From Epiperipatus broadwayi (lineage: Eukaryota; Onychophora; Udeonychophora; Euonychophora; Peripatidae), in assembly GCA_028023455.1 (NCBI GenBank), contig JAQFVV010000037.1:2174001-2238000 (forward strand): 64,000 nucleotides of DNA, given 5' to 3'. The number at the start of each line of letters is the position of its first letter. Position 1 is the first letter of the stretch. Shown here piece after piece: positions 23,806 to 36,160 of this stretch. The notes below the pieces were generated by a model. That model saw only the letters and a program-made list of their open reading frames with translations. It was not told where the DNA came from and ran no database searches. Both the position numbers and the translations under genes were made by a program.

Positions 23806-24360
23806 AATCTACTTTATCCAGACCCTAGCAATGATTATCCCTCCCCATGCTAAGAATAAATAACCATAGCCTTCTCCGCCAATTTAAAAAATGGGCACTA
23901 GAATCGGATTTGCACCCGCTTCGAATATCTTCTTTTTCTGCAATATCGTCGTCTATAAAAATATTGACCCACTCTGTGGGCTATGCTGTGGAGACTCTAC
24001 ATCTTCCCAATGACTGCTGAGCACTAAACTTCACACAGCAAATTATGTTAAATGCATATAAGCATCTTGCTACTTCTATCACTACATAACTTAGTCCTTT
24101 CAAAGATAACACGGTCGTGCAGCAACATTTACCCTGTTGGCCTCTTGCATGTTTTTGTTAGGTAACAACACCAGGAGGTATCCATCTACATTTATCAATA
24201 AATTATGCCCAGCTAAAAGCATGGGATAACAACCTAGCCTTCCCAGACATTTTTACAGCCACCTGGTCACTCATTAGAAAGCAGTCCAACCAATAAGCTG
24301 TCACAACCACAGTAGGTAGGTGTAACAACCTTTTTGGACATTTTATCTGCATCATATTAC
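23806..24360 (+). mobile_element. Probable continuation of the LINE after the Gypsy insertion
   Basis: Composition after the 3' LTR is unlike the intron around it: richer in C, with CCTCCCCATGC and CCCGCTTCG, and similar in style to 11800-13001. Short translated pieces are consistent with a decayed LINE 3' region, but no diagnostic motif is visible. If correct, the Gypsy element landed inside this LINE. The end of the element is not defined. Confidence 0.4.
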
Positions 24361-26450
24361 AACTAGCTATATGAAAATAGGTTCCAGATATTCATTACGA
24401 TAGTTTAATACCACAGACAGTTATCTAACTGGATCAGCCAAGCTCAAAGCAAATGATCTTTAATTCAAAAATTCTGAATATTTCTTTTTTATACATCCAA
24501 TAATATGTTATACAAAAAAAAAAATACATTTATAATAATCATGTGCAATTACCAATGTTCATATAACTGTTCTGTAAACAGCAATGCTAATCAAATTTAT
24601 ATAATAACAAACAATCATTATACTTTAAATGCCTTTGTAACCCTGGCAAAACATTTGTAAAACTTACGTAACACATCTTTTAGTCAATAAAGTATATTGT
24701 TGAAATATAAATGGAATTCATCAACATAATGCATATATCCATTGATAGACATTTGTTAAATTCAGTTATCACTGTAGTTTAATTTATTGTTCAGTGTTCT
24801 GCTATTTGTTCATAATTTTTGCATCAGTAAATTATTAGTTTTTTTTTGTGTTTTTTTTTTTTTTTAATGCTTTTAGCTAACTTAGAAACTGTTGTTTAAG
24901 ATAAATTTATTTAAAAGGCTTTTATCATATGGATTTCTTTAAAATTTTATATATATTGTGACCTTCTGTTCGGACCATCAACTAATCTAAACTCACGTTT
25001 GGGCTATAATCCGCCTTTATGTCCTTTTTTTTGAACACTGGAATCATATATACGAACCTGGACGCACATTTCATGGCAGCAAAATCCGCCCTTTCTAACC
25101 TTCATTACCCGAACAATCAAGAATATAAGCATAAAGAAACAAAAAGGTTAAACTAACGAAATGATTCCTGTATTAAATAAAATTAGCATGAAACTATAGA
25201 TCTAAAGAAGATCATAAGGTCAAACCAGCTTTAAAATCCCACAAACAAAATGTGATGAGCTAAATTTGATATTCAGCAAACCAATAAACAACTAATAATT
25301 ATATCTCTGGACTGATTATGAAATTAAAATTATAAATGAAATAATAAGTAAATTATGATATAGATGACTAAATGGATGATGAAAATAAGTAATAATTAAA
25401 TAGTAGAATGAGATAAGTCTAAGAATGAAGAGAAAAGAACGAAGATGTATGAGAATAATGTTTGATTAAGGTAAATGATAGAATAAGAGTAAAATTTACT
25501 ACAATTTCAAATTCTACCTTGAAACTTAACAATTAATTCTTCTCAGAGTTCAAACACTCAAACATCATTCTCCAAAATATACTTGGGTTAGTGGGAGGGA
25601 TTTTACCACTACCCGAATATAATGTACAAAATAGCTCTTAATATAAACTCAAATTAACAACTATATTTAGCAGTTCCACAAAAAACTTTATAAACTTAAT
25701 AGCAATTATAAATTTTAATATTGATTAAATAGGAATAGCTTTTTAATAACTAAACATAATAACTTACCAAATTCCTTTTCTTAAATAATTATAAACCATG
25801 TGATCAAGATCAGTGAATGATAGATCTGCGGGTTCAATTAAATCAATATTATGTTTATCTTTTAATATATTACTTAAAATAATATGTACTCTAGGTTAAT
25901 AACATTTTGATTATTGTATGATGATGCATTAGATGTACTCTTAAGCGATAGGGCTTAACAAAATTATTTAGGTATATTAACCAATAGTTAAATGTACTAT
26001 TGATGGTTGATGATTTTCAGATTTAATATGCTGATATATCGATAGCAATAACAATAATAGTGTGTATGGTGATTAGCAATAAGACTACAGACAACTAAAT
26101 ATATTTCTTAACACAACAAGATTTATTTACAATATTTTCAAATTTTTATTTAGAGACATGGCAGGAAATAAAAACAATACATTAAATTAAACTTAGGGAT
26201 GGAAAAATACTTGGTATCCCATTGACCATACTCTTAGTCAATATTACCAACCTATGGAATGATATTCAGAGTATCACTTATTATTGTTTAGCCTATCTTA
26301 ACGAATAAGATAATGAACCTTATTTAAGCTGAACTAGCACTTAAATTAAAAAAACAACAGTGTATTTAGGACTTTAGGGTATGTACCAATTTTAAATCTA
26401 GAATTTGAAAGTTATAAAGTAATGCATTATACCAAAGCCATTTCTTTTAT

Positions 26451-26479
26451 CAGAATATGATAGCAATTATCATATTCTG
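26451..26479. repeat. Perfect 12-bp inverted repeat
   Basis: CAGAATATGATA, 5-nt spacer GCAAT, TATCATATTCTG. It could be the centre of a small MITE, but no outer inverted repeats are evident. Confidence 0.6.
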
Positions 26480-27618
26480 CGCAATTAATAATTGATTAAA
26501 ATTTGAGATGAATAGGTTTAGTGTATTAAAGTAGGAACAGACATCAAAAGTCAAATACACACATGTCACTAAAACATTGCCTATGTCCACAATGCTATCA
26601 TTTTAATAATTAACCTATCCCTCGGTGAATCACTGCTTGATAAAAAAAATAAATCAACATTTTATATAGGCAAACTTAATAAATGAAAAAAAAAAAAACT
26701 TATATTAATTCTTTCATATAAGAAAGCAATTAGGTCATTATAGTATATCTTTGACAAAATTTAAGTCTGTTTGTTTATTCTTTAATAAAATATTAACGAC
26801 TATTTAAAAGTACGAGAGGTAAATATATCTTCCCCTCTACCCAGGCAAATGACATTTAATATTATGTTTCCCCTAAATTGGAAAAATAAAAATACATGTA
26901 ATAGATGTATATACTTTACACATCTTTTTTTCTTTAACACAATATATATTTTATACCACAATAAATAAATAAAGAGAACTTCTGAAATAATACCTTACAA
27001 ACACATATTACAATAATAGATCTAGGCCATAAATAAAAATAAACCATCATTTTCTCCCATTGTATTTTCTCTTTCTTAATTCACAGTTTGTCCCCTCTTT
27101 TTGAGCTGAATAATCCAGATACTGATATAATAAGTAAATGTTCATAAGTAATGCACATATATATATTTTACGATTATTATCTTCAATTTCAGCATAGAGA
27201 AATAATATTCAAATACCTCCAAGTGTAACGCAATTAAACAGATTGGTTTATTCACTTTTCTATAGATAATTTTTCTTAATGACTTAATAAGTTTATTACA
27301 ATTTTTTTTTTTAAAACGAACTTTTTTAAATTTATTGATTGATTTTGTTCTTTTCTCCGCGGTAATTTGTAACAACTTTAAGTAATTTGGAGATTTTTCA
27401 AACATTTTTTTTTTTTTAAAAAAAAATCTTATTTATACGCGTTGCACAGTAAAAATTTAAAAGTAAATATTTATTTTATTACATCCCAATTGGCAAAGTA
27501 ATAACTGTTTAGCAATATTAAGAAGAATTTATCCAATTATAAATATGATATTCTTAGCATTTTAATTAATCTGTGATTTTCCATTTCTATCATTACACCA
27601 ATTCGCGATAAAGAAAAA

Positions 27619-27748
27619 CTAGCAGATGAATTTTATTTCTTAAGAAAGAATAGAGAATAAAATCACGCAATTATCTTTTAACTTAGCAGATGAGTTTTAT
27701 TTCTTAAGAAAGAATAGAGAATAAAATCACGCAATTATCTTTTAACTT
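27619..27748. repeat. Tandem duplication, two 64-bp copies
   Basis: AGCAGATGAATTTTATTTC.. at 27621 recurs at 27685 with one substitution (GAA/GAG) over the unit. The near identity indicates a recent local duplication. Confidence 0.9.
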
Positions 27749-28899
27749 TATTAAAAGTTATATGATTCAAAAATGACTTTTTTGATTTGTTTATATTATC
27801 TTTTGACATTTTCCTTCAAAATTATTTCGAATTATTTTATTGAAATTATCACTTATAAGTAAGCACATTCTTCTACTTAATAATAAGTACGTGAAAACAA
27901 ACATTTTTCGTCAGCTTTTTCTTCTAAATGTAAATAATTTGTGCGTCATTTTTAAATCTGAGAATTTAAAAATATGAACAAAATAAAAGCAAAAGCTTAC
28001 TTTTTCTTGAATTGTTCTGGGTTTGAAGTAATGTTTACTGAAGTAAATTATGATCCACATCGTTCCCATTTCTTCTTTTGTAGTATGACTTTCAGGAACT
28101 ATCCAATCGATGGAAAAATAGTGTTAGAATGATAGCAAGGCTTTAAGATTTCTATTCACTCATTTTAAAGAAACAATATTTTATAATCCTATTTAAATAG
28201 ATTCCAATTTTTTCTGATTTTTTAGCCTTTTATTCCTTATTTTATAAGATTAGAGTTTAAGTCTGTTGATTCTAATTCTCTTTTTCTTAATCACCCCCCA
28301 CAACTAAGTTATGTCATATATAGCTTGTATTACAAAGCATTGTGGTAACAAATGGACCAATAACCTTAGTGTGAATATATTAATATTACTTCACCTGGCT
28401 TCATTTTTAATAACTACTCATACTATGCCAGACTATTTTCAATTCACTACAAAAAATATGCTTAAGAATTAACTATAACAATTCATTTTACAAGATTTAC
28501 AAATTTTATTTATTTCAATTGCTATTCAGCAATAATGAAATAGCAATATATTTATCTCCCAATTAATAACAATACTTTTAAATTGTTATTTTATCCCTAG
28601 TCAAAGCCTAGACTGGGTTTGAAATCTCATCTCCACTCAAGCAGATTTCCTAGTGCATCCAGAACAGTCTTTATTGAAAGCCACTTGTTAAGATTTTAAT
28701 GCCAAATATATTTTTATGATATAAAATTTTGGATTATTTAATACAGGGACCTAAATAAAAGGTCACAATATATATTAGAAATTGATGACAGTGCCAATTA
28801 ATAATGAAATATTTTCGGTTGTTTCCCTTGATTATGTGTACTGTAGGGAATTGGTGGATTAAATTTTGAACATGTTTTTGTTTTTTTTCATATGTCAAA

Positions 28900-28970
28900 G
28901 TGTTAACCGGGAGGAGAACCCGGGCCAACTGCTTGTAAGGCAGCTATGCTAATCATAAGGCCACCAACGC
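28900..28970 (-). tRNA. tRNA-Val(TAC)-like sequence, probably a pseudogene or SINE head
   Basis: On the minus strand: 5' acceptor GCGTTGG, a D-arm-like GGCCTTATGATTAGC, anticodon arm GCTGC-CTTACAA-GCAGT with anticodon TAC, T stem CCGGG/CCCGG, and 3' acceptor TTAACAC. The acceptor pairs with two G-T wobbles and one mismatch. The T loop TTCTCCT departs from the near-universal TTCRANT, and the D stem pairs poorly, so a working tRNA is doubtful. It may be a decayed tRNA gene or the head of a tRNA-derived SINE. No A-rich SINE tail is obvious. Confidence 0.5.
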
Positions 28971-29070
28971 GTGACAAATGTTGAACATGCTAATATTGGT
29001 TCAGTAAGTTTTCAGTGGTATGCATGAGAGGGCAATATTTTTTTTATATTAACAAAATCAGTTAAAATAA

Positions 29071-29125
29071 AAATAAAAACAAATTTTATTTTTAAAATAA
29101 AAATAAAAACAAATTTTATTTTCAC
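29071..29125. repeat. Tandem duplication, 30-bp period, two copies
   Basis: AAATAAAAACAAATTTTATT at 29071 is repeated at 29101. Simple A/T sequence. Confidence 0.8.
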
Positions 29126-30431
29126 TTGTTTGTAAAAGTTGCTTTTTTTAAAATGATTGAGTTTATTTTCTCTTGATTGAAATTTTTTTTTTTTTTTTTA
29201 AATGCTTCTTTCATAAACAAAATAATATTAGAATCTATTTTTAATTTGTGTGAATTTTCTTTAAAATGTTACAATCATTTTTATTCTTTGTTCTAAATAG
29301 GAATAATTGCTAAAAATATCCGAATACTAAAAAATTAAAATGAATATATATAAAATATTTTAGATTAAATACTTATTTACTGTGCAGTAAAAAGCCAAAA
29401 AAATAATTGTTTTTTTAAACTACTATTGGGGTTTTTATATTTAACGTGAAATAATGTCCAGAAATCACTACTTTCTATAAGTGAAAAAAATGATTAATTG
29501 CTTGATACAGCTTTCGAGTTAAATATAAATACTCCAATTGTGATTGAAGAAAACAATTATTTTTTGACTTTTTAGTGCACAGTTAATAAAAGCATTTAGT
29601 ATAAAATATTTTATATATATATATATTATTGTATTTGTTTTTTCAATTTTGTTGTTGGCATTATTATAAAGTTTTTGTTCTGTTATTTCCTTTTCTTATC
29701 AATGAGCAAAAATAAAAATCACCATTTTCTACATTTTTTTTTAAAACTTGTTTCCTTTACTCCTCTTATTTTCCTTTTCAGTCAGTAATCAAAAACAGTA
29801 TTAATTGCAATGAGATAAAGGATAATAGAAGAGGAGCATTGTATAATAAATAAAAATCATAATTATACACTACTCTCGTATTGATTCACATTTTGTATTA
29901 TTTTTTAAAAATTGAAAAAGTAAGATATTTATTTGTGAGGAAAAGAATGGTTTTATATCTCATATATCACTTGAAGAATATTATAGGTTACATATAAATT
30001 AGTTATACTTTTTTTTTTCTCCACTAGATTATCAAAACAAAATAAATAACCGTGTGTTATTTACTTGATCAATAGAATTCAAACTCTGTGGAGTTCAAAA
30101 TCTATGTATTGTAGCTCCATTCAGCTACTTATAGGCTCAAACTTGTTGAAAACTTTTGAAGTAATCAAATAATTCTTTTTTTAAAAAATAAATAAATAAA
30201 TATATAATAAAACATCAATAATGGGATTGTTTATTAATGGCATTGGGTTTTGAATTTCCCTTCAATAAAGTATATCAAATGCTATATATATATATCATAA
30301 AGTACACATATATAGTATATTTACTCACATCTATAATATGTTTTACTTGAAAAATTACTTATACATATTAATGCAATAATAAAAGTAATTACTAAAAAAT
30401 AGAATAGTGTGTAGGACTTTGTAGTTATTAA

Positions 30432-30860
30432 TATATGTGTAAGTAAAGAGATTTGAACTTAGGATTTTTTAGTCTATATTCATTCTCACTCTATTTCAAG
30501 CAACTGATACACATGACCATATAAATGCGAAAAAAGTAGATGATTTTAATATACATATTTCGTACAGATCCAACACTTATCAGTTGACTCACATCATAAT
30601 CTCTCATACATATATACAACCAGTGCTCTCGGCTTATATTAAGATAGCAATTTCTTAAACTTTACTGCAAAGATTTCAATATTCTCACTCATTCAAGTAT
30701 TCAACCATCCATTTCATTGAAAAACGAATGATAAAAAGCTTAAAGCATTTGTTGGATTTGATATTGTAGTCATATCCATGTAGACATTACATCAATCTAA
30801 CCCCTTATATTTCTTATCCATATATATCAATAGGAGAGGGATCTACTGAACTTATATTAT
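30432..30860. mobile_element. Foldback-family copy B (single left arm plus internal module)
   Basis: The left arm begins TATGTGTAAGTAAAGAGATTTG, matching copies A and C, and carries the ribozyme-like block at 30542-30595. There is no inverted second arm. It is followed by a module (CAACCATCCATTTCATTGAAAA.. and CATGTAGACATTACATC..ACCCCTTA) that is also found in copy D (35860-35965). This looks like the unit form of the family. Confidence 0.65.
30542..30595 (-). ncRNA. Decayed hammerhead-like motif, copy B
   Basis: Minus-strand order: helix I remnant TCAA, CTGATAA (one core change, G8 to A), GTGT, TGGATCT loop, GTAC, GAAA, TATGTATA, TTAA. Core and helices are partly lost; activity is unlikely. 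Confidence 0.45.
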
Positions 30861-31027
30861 GATGTAATCTATTTTCAAAGCAATATGTAATTTGGTTAAT
30901 TAAACTGAATGTTTTTTATATGTGTAAGTAGAGAAATTTGAACTTAAGATTTTTCAGTCTTTATTCATCCTCCATTCTATTTCAAGCAACGATTACACAT
31001 AACCACATACATGGGGAAAAGGTAGAT

Positions 31028-31079
31028 GATTTCCAATATATGTATTTCACGCAGATCCAGTACTCATCGGTTGTATATC
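31028..31079 (-). ncRNA. Hammerhead-like motif, left arm of copy C (one core change)
   Basis: Minus-strand order: CAAC, CGATGA (core CTGATGA with T4 changed to C), GTAC, TGGATCT, GCGT, GAAA, TACATATA, TTGG. Helix I is shortened. Close to the family consensus but probably inactive. Confidence 0.45.
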
Positions 31080-31124
31080 TTAATATAAGCAGAGCACTGA
31101 TTGTATATATGTGCAGAAGGTTAT

Positions 31125-31179
31125 GATTTGGCCCAATGGATGAGCACTGGATCTGCACAAAATAGGTGTATTGGGGATC
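31125..31179 (+). ncRNA. Decayed hammerhead-like motif, right arm of copy C
   Basis: Plus-strand order: CCCAA, TGGATGA (core changed), GCAC, TGGATCT, GCAC, AAAA (G12 lost), TAGGTGTA, TTGGGGATC. Helix I is intact (CCCAA/TTGGG); the core is not. Confidence 0.45.
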
Positions 31180-31760
31180 ATCTATCTGGGTAAATATTGA
31201 CTGAAAAATCCTAAGTTTAAATCCCTCTACTTACACATATAAGAAATATTCATTAATGAAACAACTACTTAGAAAATTATATATACCAATTAAGACGTGG
31301 ATAAAAATAATTAAAAAGAAGCTGATAAAAACTGGACCAAATAATTTTGAAAGAAAATAATTAGAATTCAAATTAATATTAACATTAGCAGTAATATTTT
31401 TAATAATTAGTAAACAAATTAAAATTAAGAAAAAAATATTAATCTTTTTTTGCAATAAAAAGATATTGATAAAATGCTAAAAATATAATTTCTTAGATAT
31501 ATTAAATTCTGTCTGTAATTTTAACATGTTTATCCAAATAACAATGACAATAAGATGTAATCACATATAACAGTTGATTATATTGTATGTTGATTTAGAT
31601 TTTTAAAATATATATTTTTTAAACAATGGATGAGTCAGTGGATAGTAAGATAGTGAATATACGTCTTATTATAACTAGTTTGATTTTTAGCACATATATT
31701 TAAAACATATTGGAAAAATTGAAATATAGGTATTTATATAATGTGATTTTATTGTTTCAG

Positions 31761-31908
31761 GGCTTCCTACAACAAAGTTGGCTTTACACATAGAAAATCG
31801 TGTAAATGGTTTTCTTAAAAAGAAAGAAGTTGATGCAGGAGAAGTAACTATTCGTGTAGTATCCAGTTCAGATAAAATTGTCGAGGTTAAACCTGGAATG
31901 AAAAATAG
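31761..31908 (+). CDS. CREB-binding protein/p300 exon, start of HAT domain
   Basis: This 148-nt exon completes an Arg codon and encodes LPTTKLALHIENRVNGFLKK, then KEVDAGEVTIRVVSSSDKIV and EVKPGMKN, ending with two bases of an Arg codon. GEV.IRVV.SSDK.VEVKPGM is a hallmark of the N-terminal part of the CBP/p300 acetyltransferase domain. The acceptor TTTCAG ends at 31760; the donor GTAATT begins at 31909. The FLKKKE wording is typical of protostome homologues as I know them. Flanked by introns of 23.7 and 20.0 kb. Confidence 0.96.
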
Positions 31909-32892
31909 GTAATTCTATATATATATATCTTAATACTAAATCTTTTGATATTGTTAATAATGTAGAAATAATATTTTTTTTAAAAAATGAAGATATTTTT
32001 TCTTTTTTTTTCAAATCTGCATCATAATTGTTAAATTATTTATTTGAAAATGAATTTGATGGCTAATTTATCTTATTGTTTTAAAGTCATATGAATATAT
32101 AAAAATGAAAAAAGGAACCAAAAATATAAATTCAGATATAAAAATATTTCTCTCTTCAGATTATGTGCACACCCCATCCCCTTTCCCTCATTCTTTTTGA
32201 TTAAAAAATTGTAAACATGCTTCATGATCTTTAAGAATGGACAAAGGCCAGGCTGTAATAAACTCTATAGAAATTAATTTAAAATTTAACACATTATCTT
32301 CCTTATTTTAACATTCACTTGTCTTATATTTAAAAAAAAAAATCTACTACTAAACCAAAAGTTTTCTATTAGTTATGGGTCATTATTTACTGCATTTGGA
32401 AGCAACTACTTCTAAATCAGATAATGTACATTTAAATATAGATTTGACATTTGTTAATTAGTTTTTAAAATTAAAAGAAAAAGTAAATAAACAAAAAGTT
32501 GCCTTAATGTCTATAGTCACTCTATAAAAAAACTGAAAGATCAAGGTTAAAAAGCAACTTGATTAAATAAATGAGAAACAACTTCATTAATTAATATATT
32601 AATTGATGGAGTAAATTATTTTATTGCAATTCAAGTTTTAAGATATCAAAATTTTTGTAAATTCTCCTCAAAAAATATGTTATGTTGGTTATAGTTAAAT
32701 ATTTAGTATAGAAAAAAACTTTAAAATAAAATTAGATTTAGGATTCTAGCAATAATTATTTTTGGAATTTTATTTGATACAAGTAAATATCAAAACATAT
32801 TGTAAAGTAATATTTGTGTTTAATTTTTTTTTTATTACAATAATCCCCCGCTTCCCCAAAAAAAATATCACTTGCACTTAGAAATATAATGT

Positions 32893-32972
32893 TTTAATTA
32901 TAAATTTATTAAACACACATTGATTACGTAAGTAATATTCATTAAGGCTGTAGCCTCAAGCATAATGTTTGT
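32893..32972 (+). repeat. MITE-like fragment related to 54530-54715
   Basis: AATTATAAATTTATTAAAC, an alternating TAAGTAATA block, then ATTAAGGCTGTAGCCTCA..AATG correspond in order to the left half of the hairpin element at 54530. Only one arm is present. Confidence 0.5.
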
Positions 32973-33820
32973 AAATATTGCTTTTTAAAATATCATAATA
33001 TTTAAATAAATTGTAATACAAGTTAATTATTAAAAAATATCTAATTTACGCATAAATGAATATTGGCAACATGATATGGTTTCTGTTCATTATAAATCAC
33101 TTGAGATTTTTATCATAATTTTTTTTTTTTAAGATTTTATATGTAAAAAGTATTAAAAAAATGTATATTCTAATAAATTATAACAACTCAAAAAGTAAAA
33201 CATTTCATAATAAAACTTTCCTGTGAGATAAAATATAGGTATTTAATTGTAAAAGTATATATTTATTGCAAAAAATATCTACTGTCATTAATATTTTTAC
33301 AAAAAAAAAAAAAAAAAATCAAATATTTTAAAACAGAATAAAAAATATTTACTTAGAGTATTTTCAGCTCATTATAATTTATCATTGAAATAATAAAAGA
33401 AAAAAAATTATGAACATGAAGAGTTTATATAATTTACAATCATATGAAATAATTTGAGATGACCTTTATTTTGTAAAGTACAAGACTATTTGTACATCAT
33501 ACAAAAATTGGAAAAGTTGTTATCATATGTGTTTATTAATTAAATCATATTGTTTAAAAGGAATTAAACAAGTAATAAAAACTTTTATCTTTGAACTGTT
33601 GCTTTATGAACTTTATTAAATGGATTGATTTAAATTTAGTACAGTATTTGAGAATTGAAATTATCTTTATAATAAAATAGATTCAGTTAACAAGTAATGA
33701 TAATGTTGTTTTCAAAAACAAATAGAAAATTATTACTTCATCTGATCTTTCTAGGAAGGAGATAATTTACAAAATGCTATTGTAATTTTGAAGATAGGTA
33801 TTAAAAGTGTATAAAGCATT

Positions 33821-34636
33821 GTTTTAGTTTTTCATTTATTTTATAAGAAAAACTACTGAAAATTTCAAATTTGGGTGACTAGAGGATTATTAATGGAGAC
33901 TTCATTCTGTTTTTCAGTTAAAAAAGAATCAAAATTTAGGAGAGAATGCCTATGTTGTGATATTAATAAAAGTCTGATTGATTACTGCTCCAGGGTCTTA
34001 AAAATGTGGATTTGAAGTAATTTTTAAAATGTTATCAAAAAGAAAGCTTGATAATTAAATGAATATCATAGAATTAATGATAAGGCAAAATTGCTTAACA
34101 TTATGATATGAGAACCAATAACAGAGCTGCATATTTGATTACTAATTTATTTAAGAATCATTATACTTAAAAATTTAAGAATTGAATACCCTTTTTAACA
34201 TAATATTTTCTTTGACATCTAGGCTTTGCTTTAGTTTTTCATTATTTTACAAGGAAAACTACTGAAAATTTCAAATTTGGGTGTAATATTAAAGGAGTAT
34301 TAATAGAGACTATTCTATTTTTTATTTAAAAATTAGTCAAAAATTTAGGAGCGAGTGCCTATGTTCTAATATTAATGTTCAGAGGTAAGAGTAGTAAAAG
34401 TCTGATTGATACTGCTACAAAGTCATTAAAAATGTGAATTTGAAGTAATGAAAAATTTTATCAATAAAAGCCTCAATAATTAAATGAATATTATAGAATT
34501 AATGAGAAGGCAAAATTGCTCAATATTCTAATATGAAAACCAATAATCGAGCTGTAAATTTGATTACTAATTTATGTAAGAATCAGTCTACTTAAAAATT
34601 TAATAATAATACTATTTTCTTTGACATCTAGAGTTG
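33821..34636. repeat. Tandem duplication, two copies of about 407 bp
   Basis: TTAGTTTTTCATT..AAAACTACTGAAAATTTCAAA.. at 33824 recurs at 34231, and the copies remain alignable through to TTTGACATCTAG (34211 and about 34621). Differences are substitutions and small indels throughout, so it is old. No coding content. Confidence 0.85.
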
Positions 34637-35659
34637 TATCAGATTTATTTAATAATATTAAATGATAACTATGCTTTCCTAAAAATATTACTCTATTACA
34701 GCATTTGTTCATAATAAATGGGAAAAAAAAAAATCTTATTTCATGTTAATACTAGTTAACTAAAATTAAAAGCATTAAGAGGCATTATTGTTAATTGCAA
34801 AGTATCACATAAATGACTAAAATTCATAGGAATTATAAATCCTGATAAACCATTTATATATTAAAATTTTAATGTTGTTCTCTATTATTATATATAATTT
34901 TATCACAAATTTGTTTAAAAATTTTTTGAATACATATTTAAAACTCATTTGAATCAAATAGTGATGATATATATGTATTTTTCATAAACTTTTACTAAAA
35001 AATTGCGTGTTGTATGGTGATTGAATAACAAATATTTTATCTGCTGTAAGTTAGATTTTTTAACTTTGTGTAAAAAATTGGAATGCAAATCTTACTATTA
35101 GTCTATTGTTTTGATTATTTTATTTTATTTTTATTTCATAGTTTTTAATTTTAAAGTTTGTTTTTTAATCAAGTTTTTTTATTTTTTAATGCACATTTCA
35201 AATAACAATTATTTTATAGTTAGTTATCTTTCTATGGTGAAAAGTCTGGAAATATAACTCAATTATGTGTTAAAATTATTCTTGGAAATATACTAAAAAT
35301 CTTATTACAACTAGCTGATTACTATAATTTATTAATAATCTTATTTAGACAATATTTTTTTATTCCAAATAAAATCTTGAATAATCATTGCATTTATGAT
35401 CACACATTATAGTGTGATAACCTTTTAGTTAGCTAAAGCACTAAGTTTATATTTGTACCAATAAAATCAGTCTATGCTATTCAGTGAAGCAACTAACTAT
35501 ATGGTATCAAAGTACATGATTTCAATTATATATTCTAAAAAAAAAAAAGAATGTAAATAAGCAAATAAAAAGAAAACAGTATTCACAAATTTAATAAATT
35601 TTACAATAGTCATGCAGCCATTTTTATTTCTTAAGTGCTGCGATCACATTTCTAAAAAT

Positions 35660-36020
35660 AATAGGTATAGAGGATTTGAACACAGACTTCAGCTATCCAC
35701 TCTACCTATACAATTGATACACATGACTACACGTGAAAAAGATAAATGATCTCCAATATACATATTTTATGCTGAACCAGCACTCATCAGTTGGTCCAGA
35801 TCACCTCCCAACTTTAATAAAGCTTCAGACTACTCCACCCTCCAATTAATTTTTCAGCCATCCATACTATTGAAAATCGAACATCCAATCTCTTGATGCC
35901 AGTATTATTGTCATGCACATGTTGACTTTAAGTCACCCTGACCCCTCATGTTTTAGGACTTTGGCCATTAAAATACACAGAAGGAGGATGAACTAGATAC
36001 AGGCTGAATCTGTAATATTT
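35660..36020. mobile_element. Foldback-family copy D (unit form)
   Basis: Left arm AGAGGATTTGAACACAGAC.. carries the ribozyme-like block at 35748-35802. The internal module (GCCATCCATACTATTGAAAA, TTGACTTTAAGTCACCCTGACCCC) is shared with copy B. A short right end (GATACAGGCTGAATCTG) resembles the outer part of the other copies. No full second arm. Confidence 0.65.
35748..35802 (-). ncRNA. Hammerhead-like motif, copy D (core CTGATGA intact)
   Basis: Minus-strand order: GATC, TGGA, CCAA, CTGATGA (35784-35790), GTGC, TGGTTCA, GCAT, AAAA, TATGTATA, TTGG, AGATC. Helix I (CCAA/TTGG) and most of helix II are kept. One change converts GAAA to AAAA and would be expected to abolish cleavage. Confidence 0.55.
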
Positions 36021-36160
36021 AAATACAAGTATAATTTATATATTTGGAGTTTAGATATAATTATAGGGGATTTGAACCCAGACTTTCAAGCTCCTTTCAG
36101 CTATCGACTTTTATCTTATACCACCAGTACACATGATTAGACACATTTAAAAATTATAAA

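Larger units (their letters stand above)
30917..31241. mobile_element. Foldback/MITE-like element, copy C
   Basis: Terminal inverted repeats TATATGTGTAAGTAGAG (30917) and CTCTACTTACACATATA (ending 31241) are perfect for 17 bp and continue imperfectly inward (TTTGAACTTAAGATTTTTCAGTC versus GACTGAAAAATCCTAAG). The terminal TA could be a TA target duplication. Both arms carry ribozyme-like blocks, with a short centre. It is the shortest palindromic copy and has the best-defined ends. Confidence 0.8.
8048..31760 (+). other. CBP/p300 intron of 23.7 kb
   Basis: Donor GTAAGT at 8048; acceptor TTTCAG ending at 31760. It contains a decayed LINE split by the Gypsy element (11780-24360), a tRNA-Val-like sequence (28900-28970), small duplications (27619-27748 and 29071-29125), and foldback-family copies B and C (30432-31241). 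I see nothing beyond AT-rich sequence and homopolymers in 8048-11779 and 29130-30430. In 24361-28899 there are no genes; 24950-25150 is less AT-rich (CGGACC, GGACGCACATTTCATGGCAG) and may be a transposon remnant I cannot name. Confidence 0.8.
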
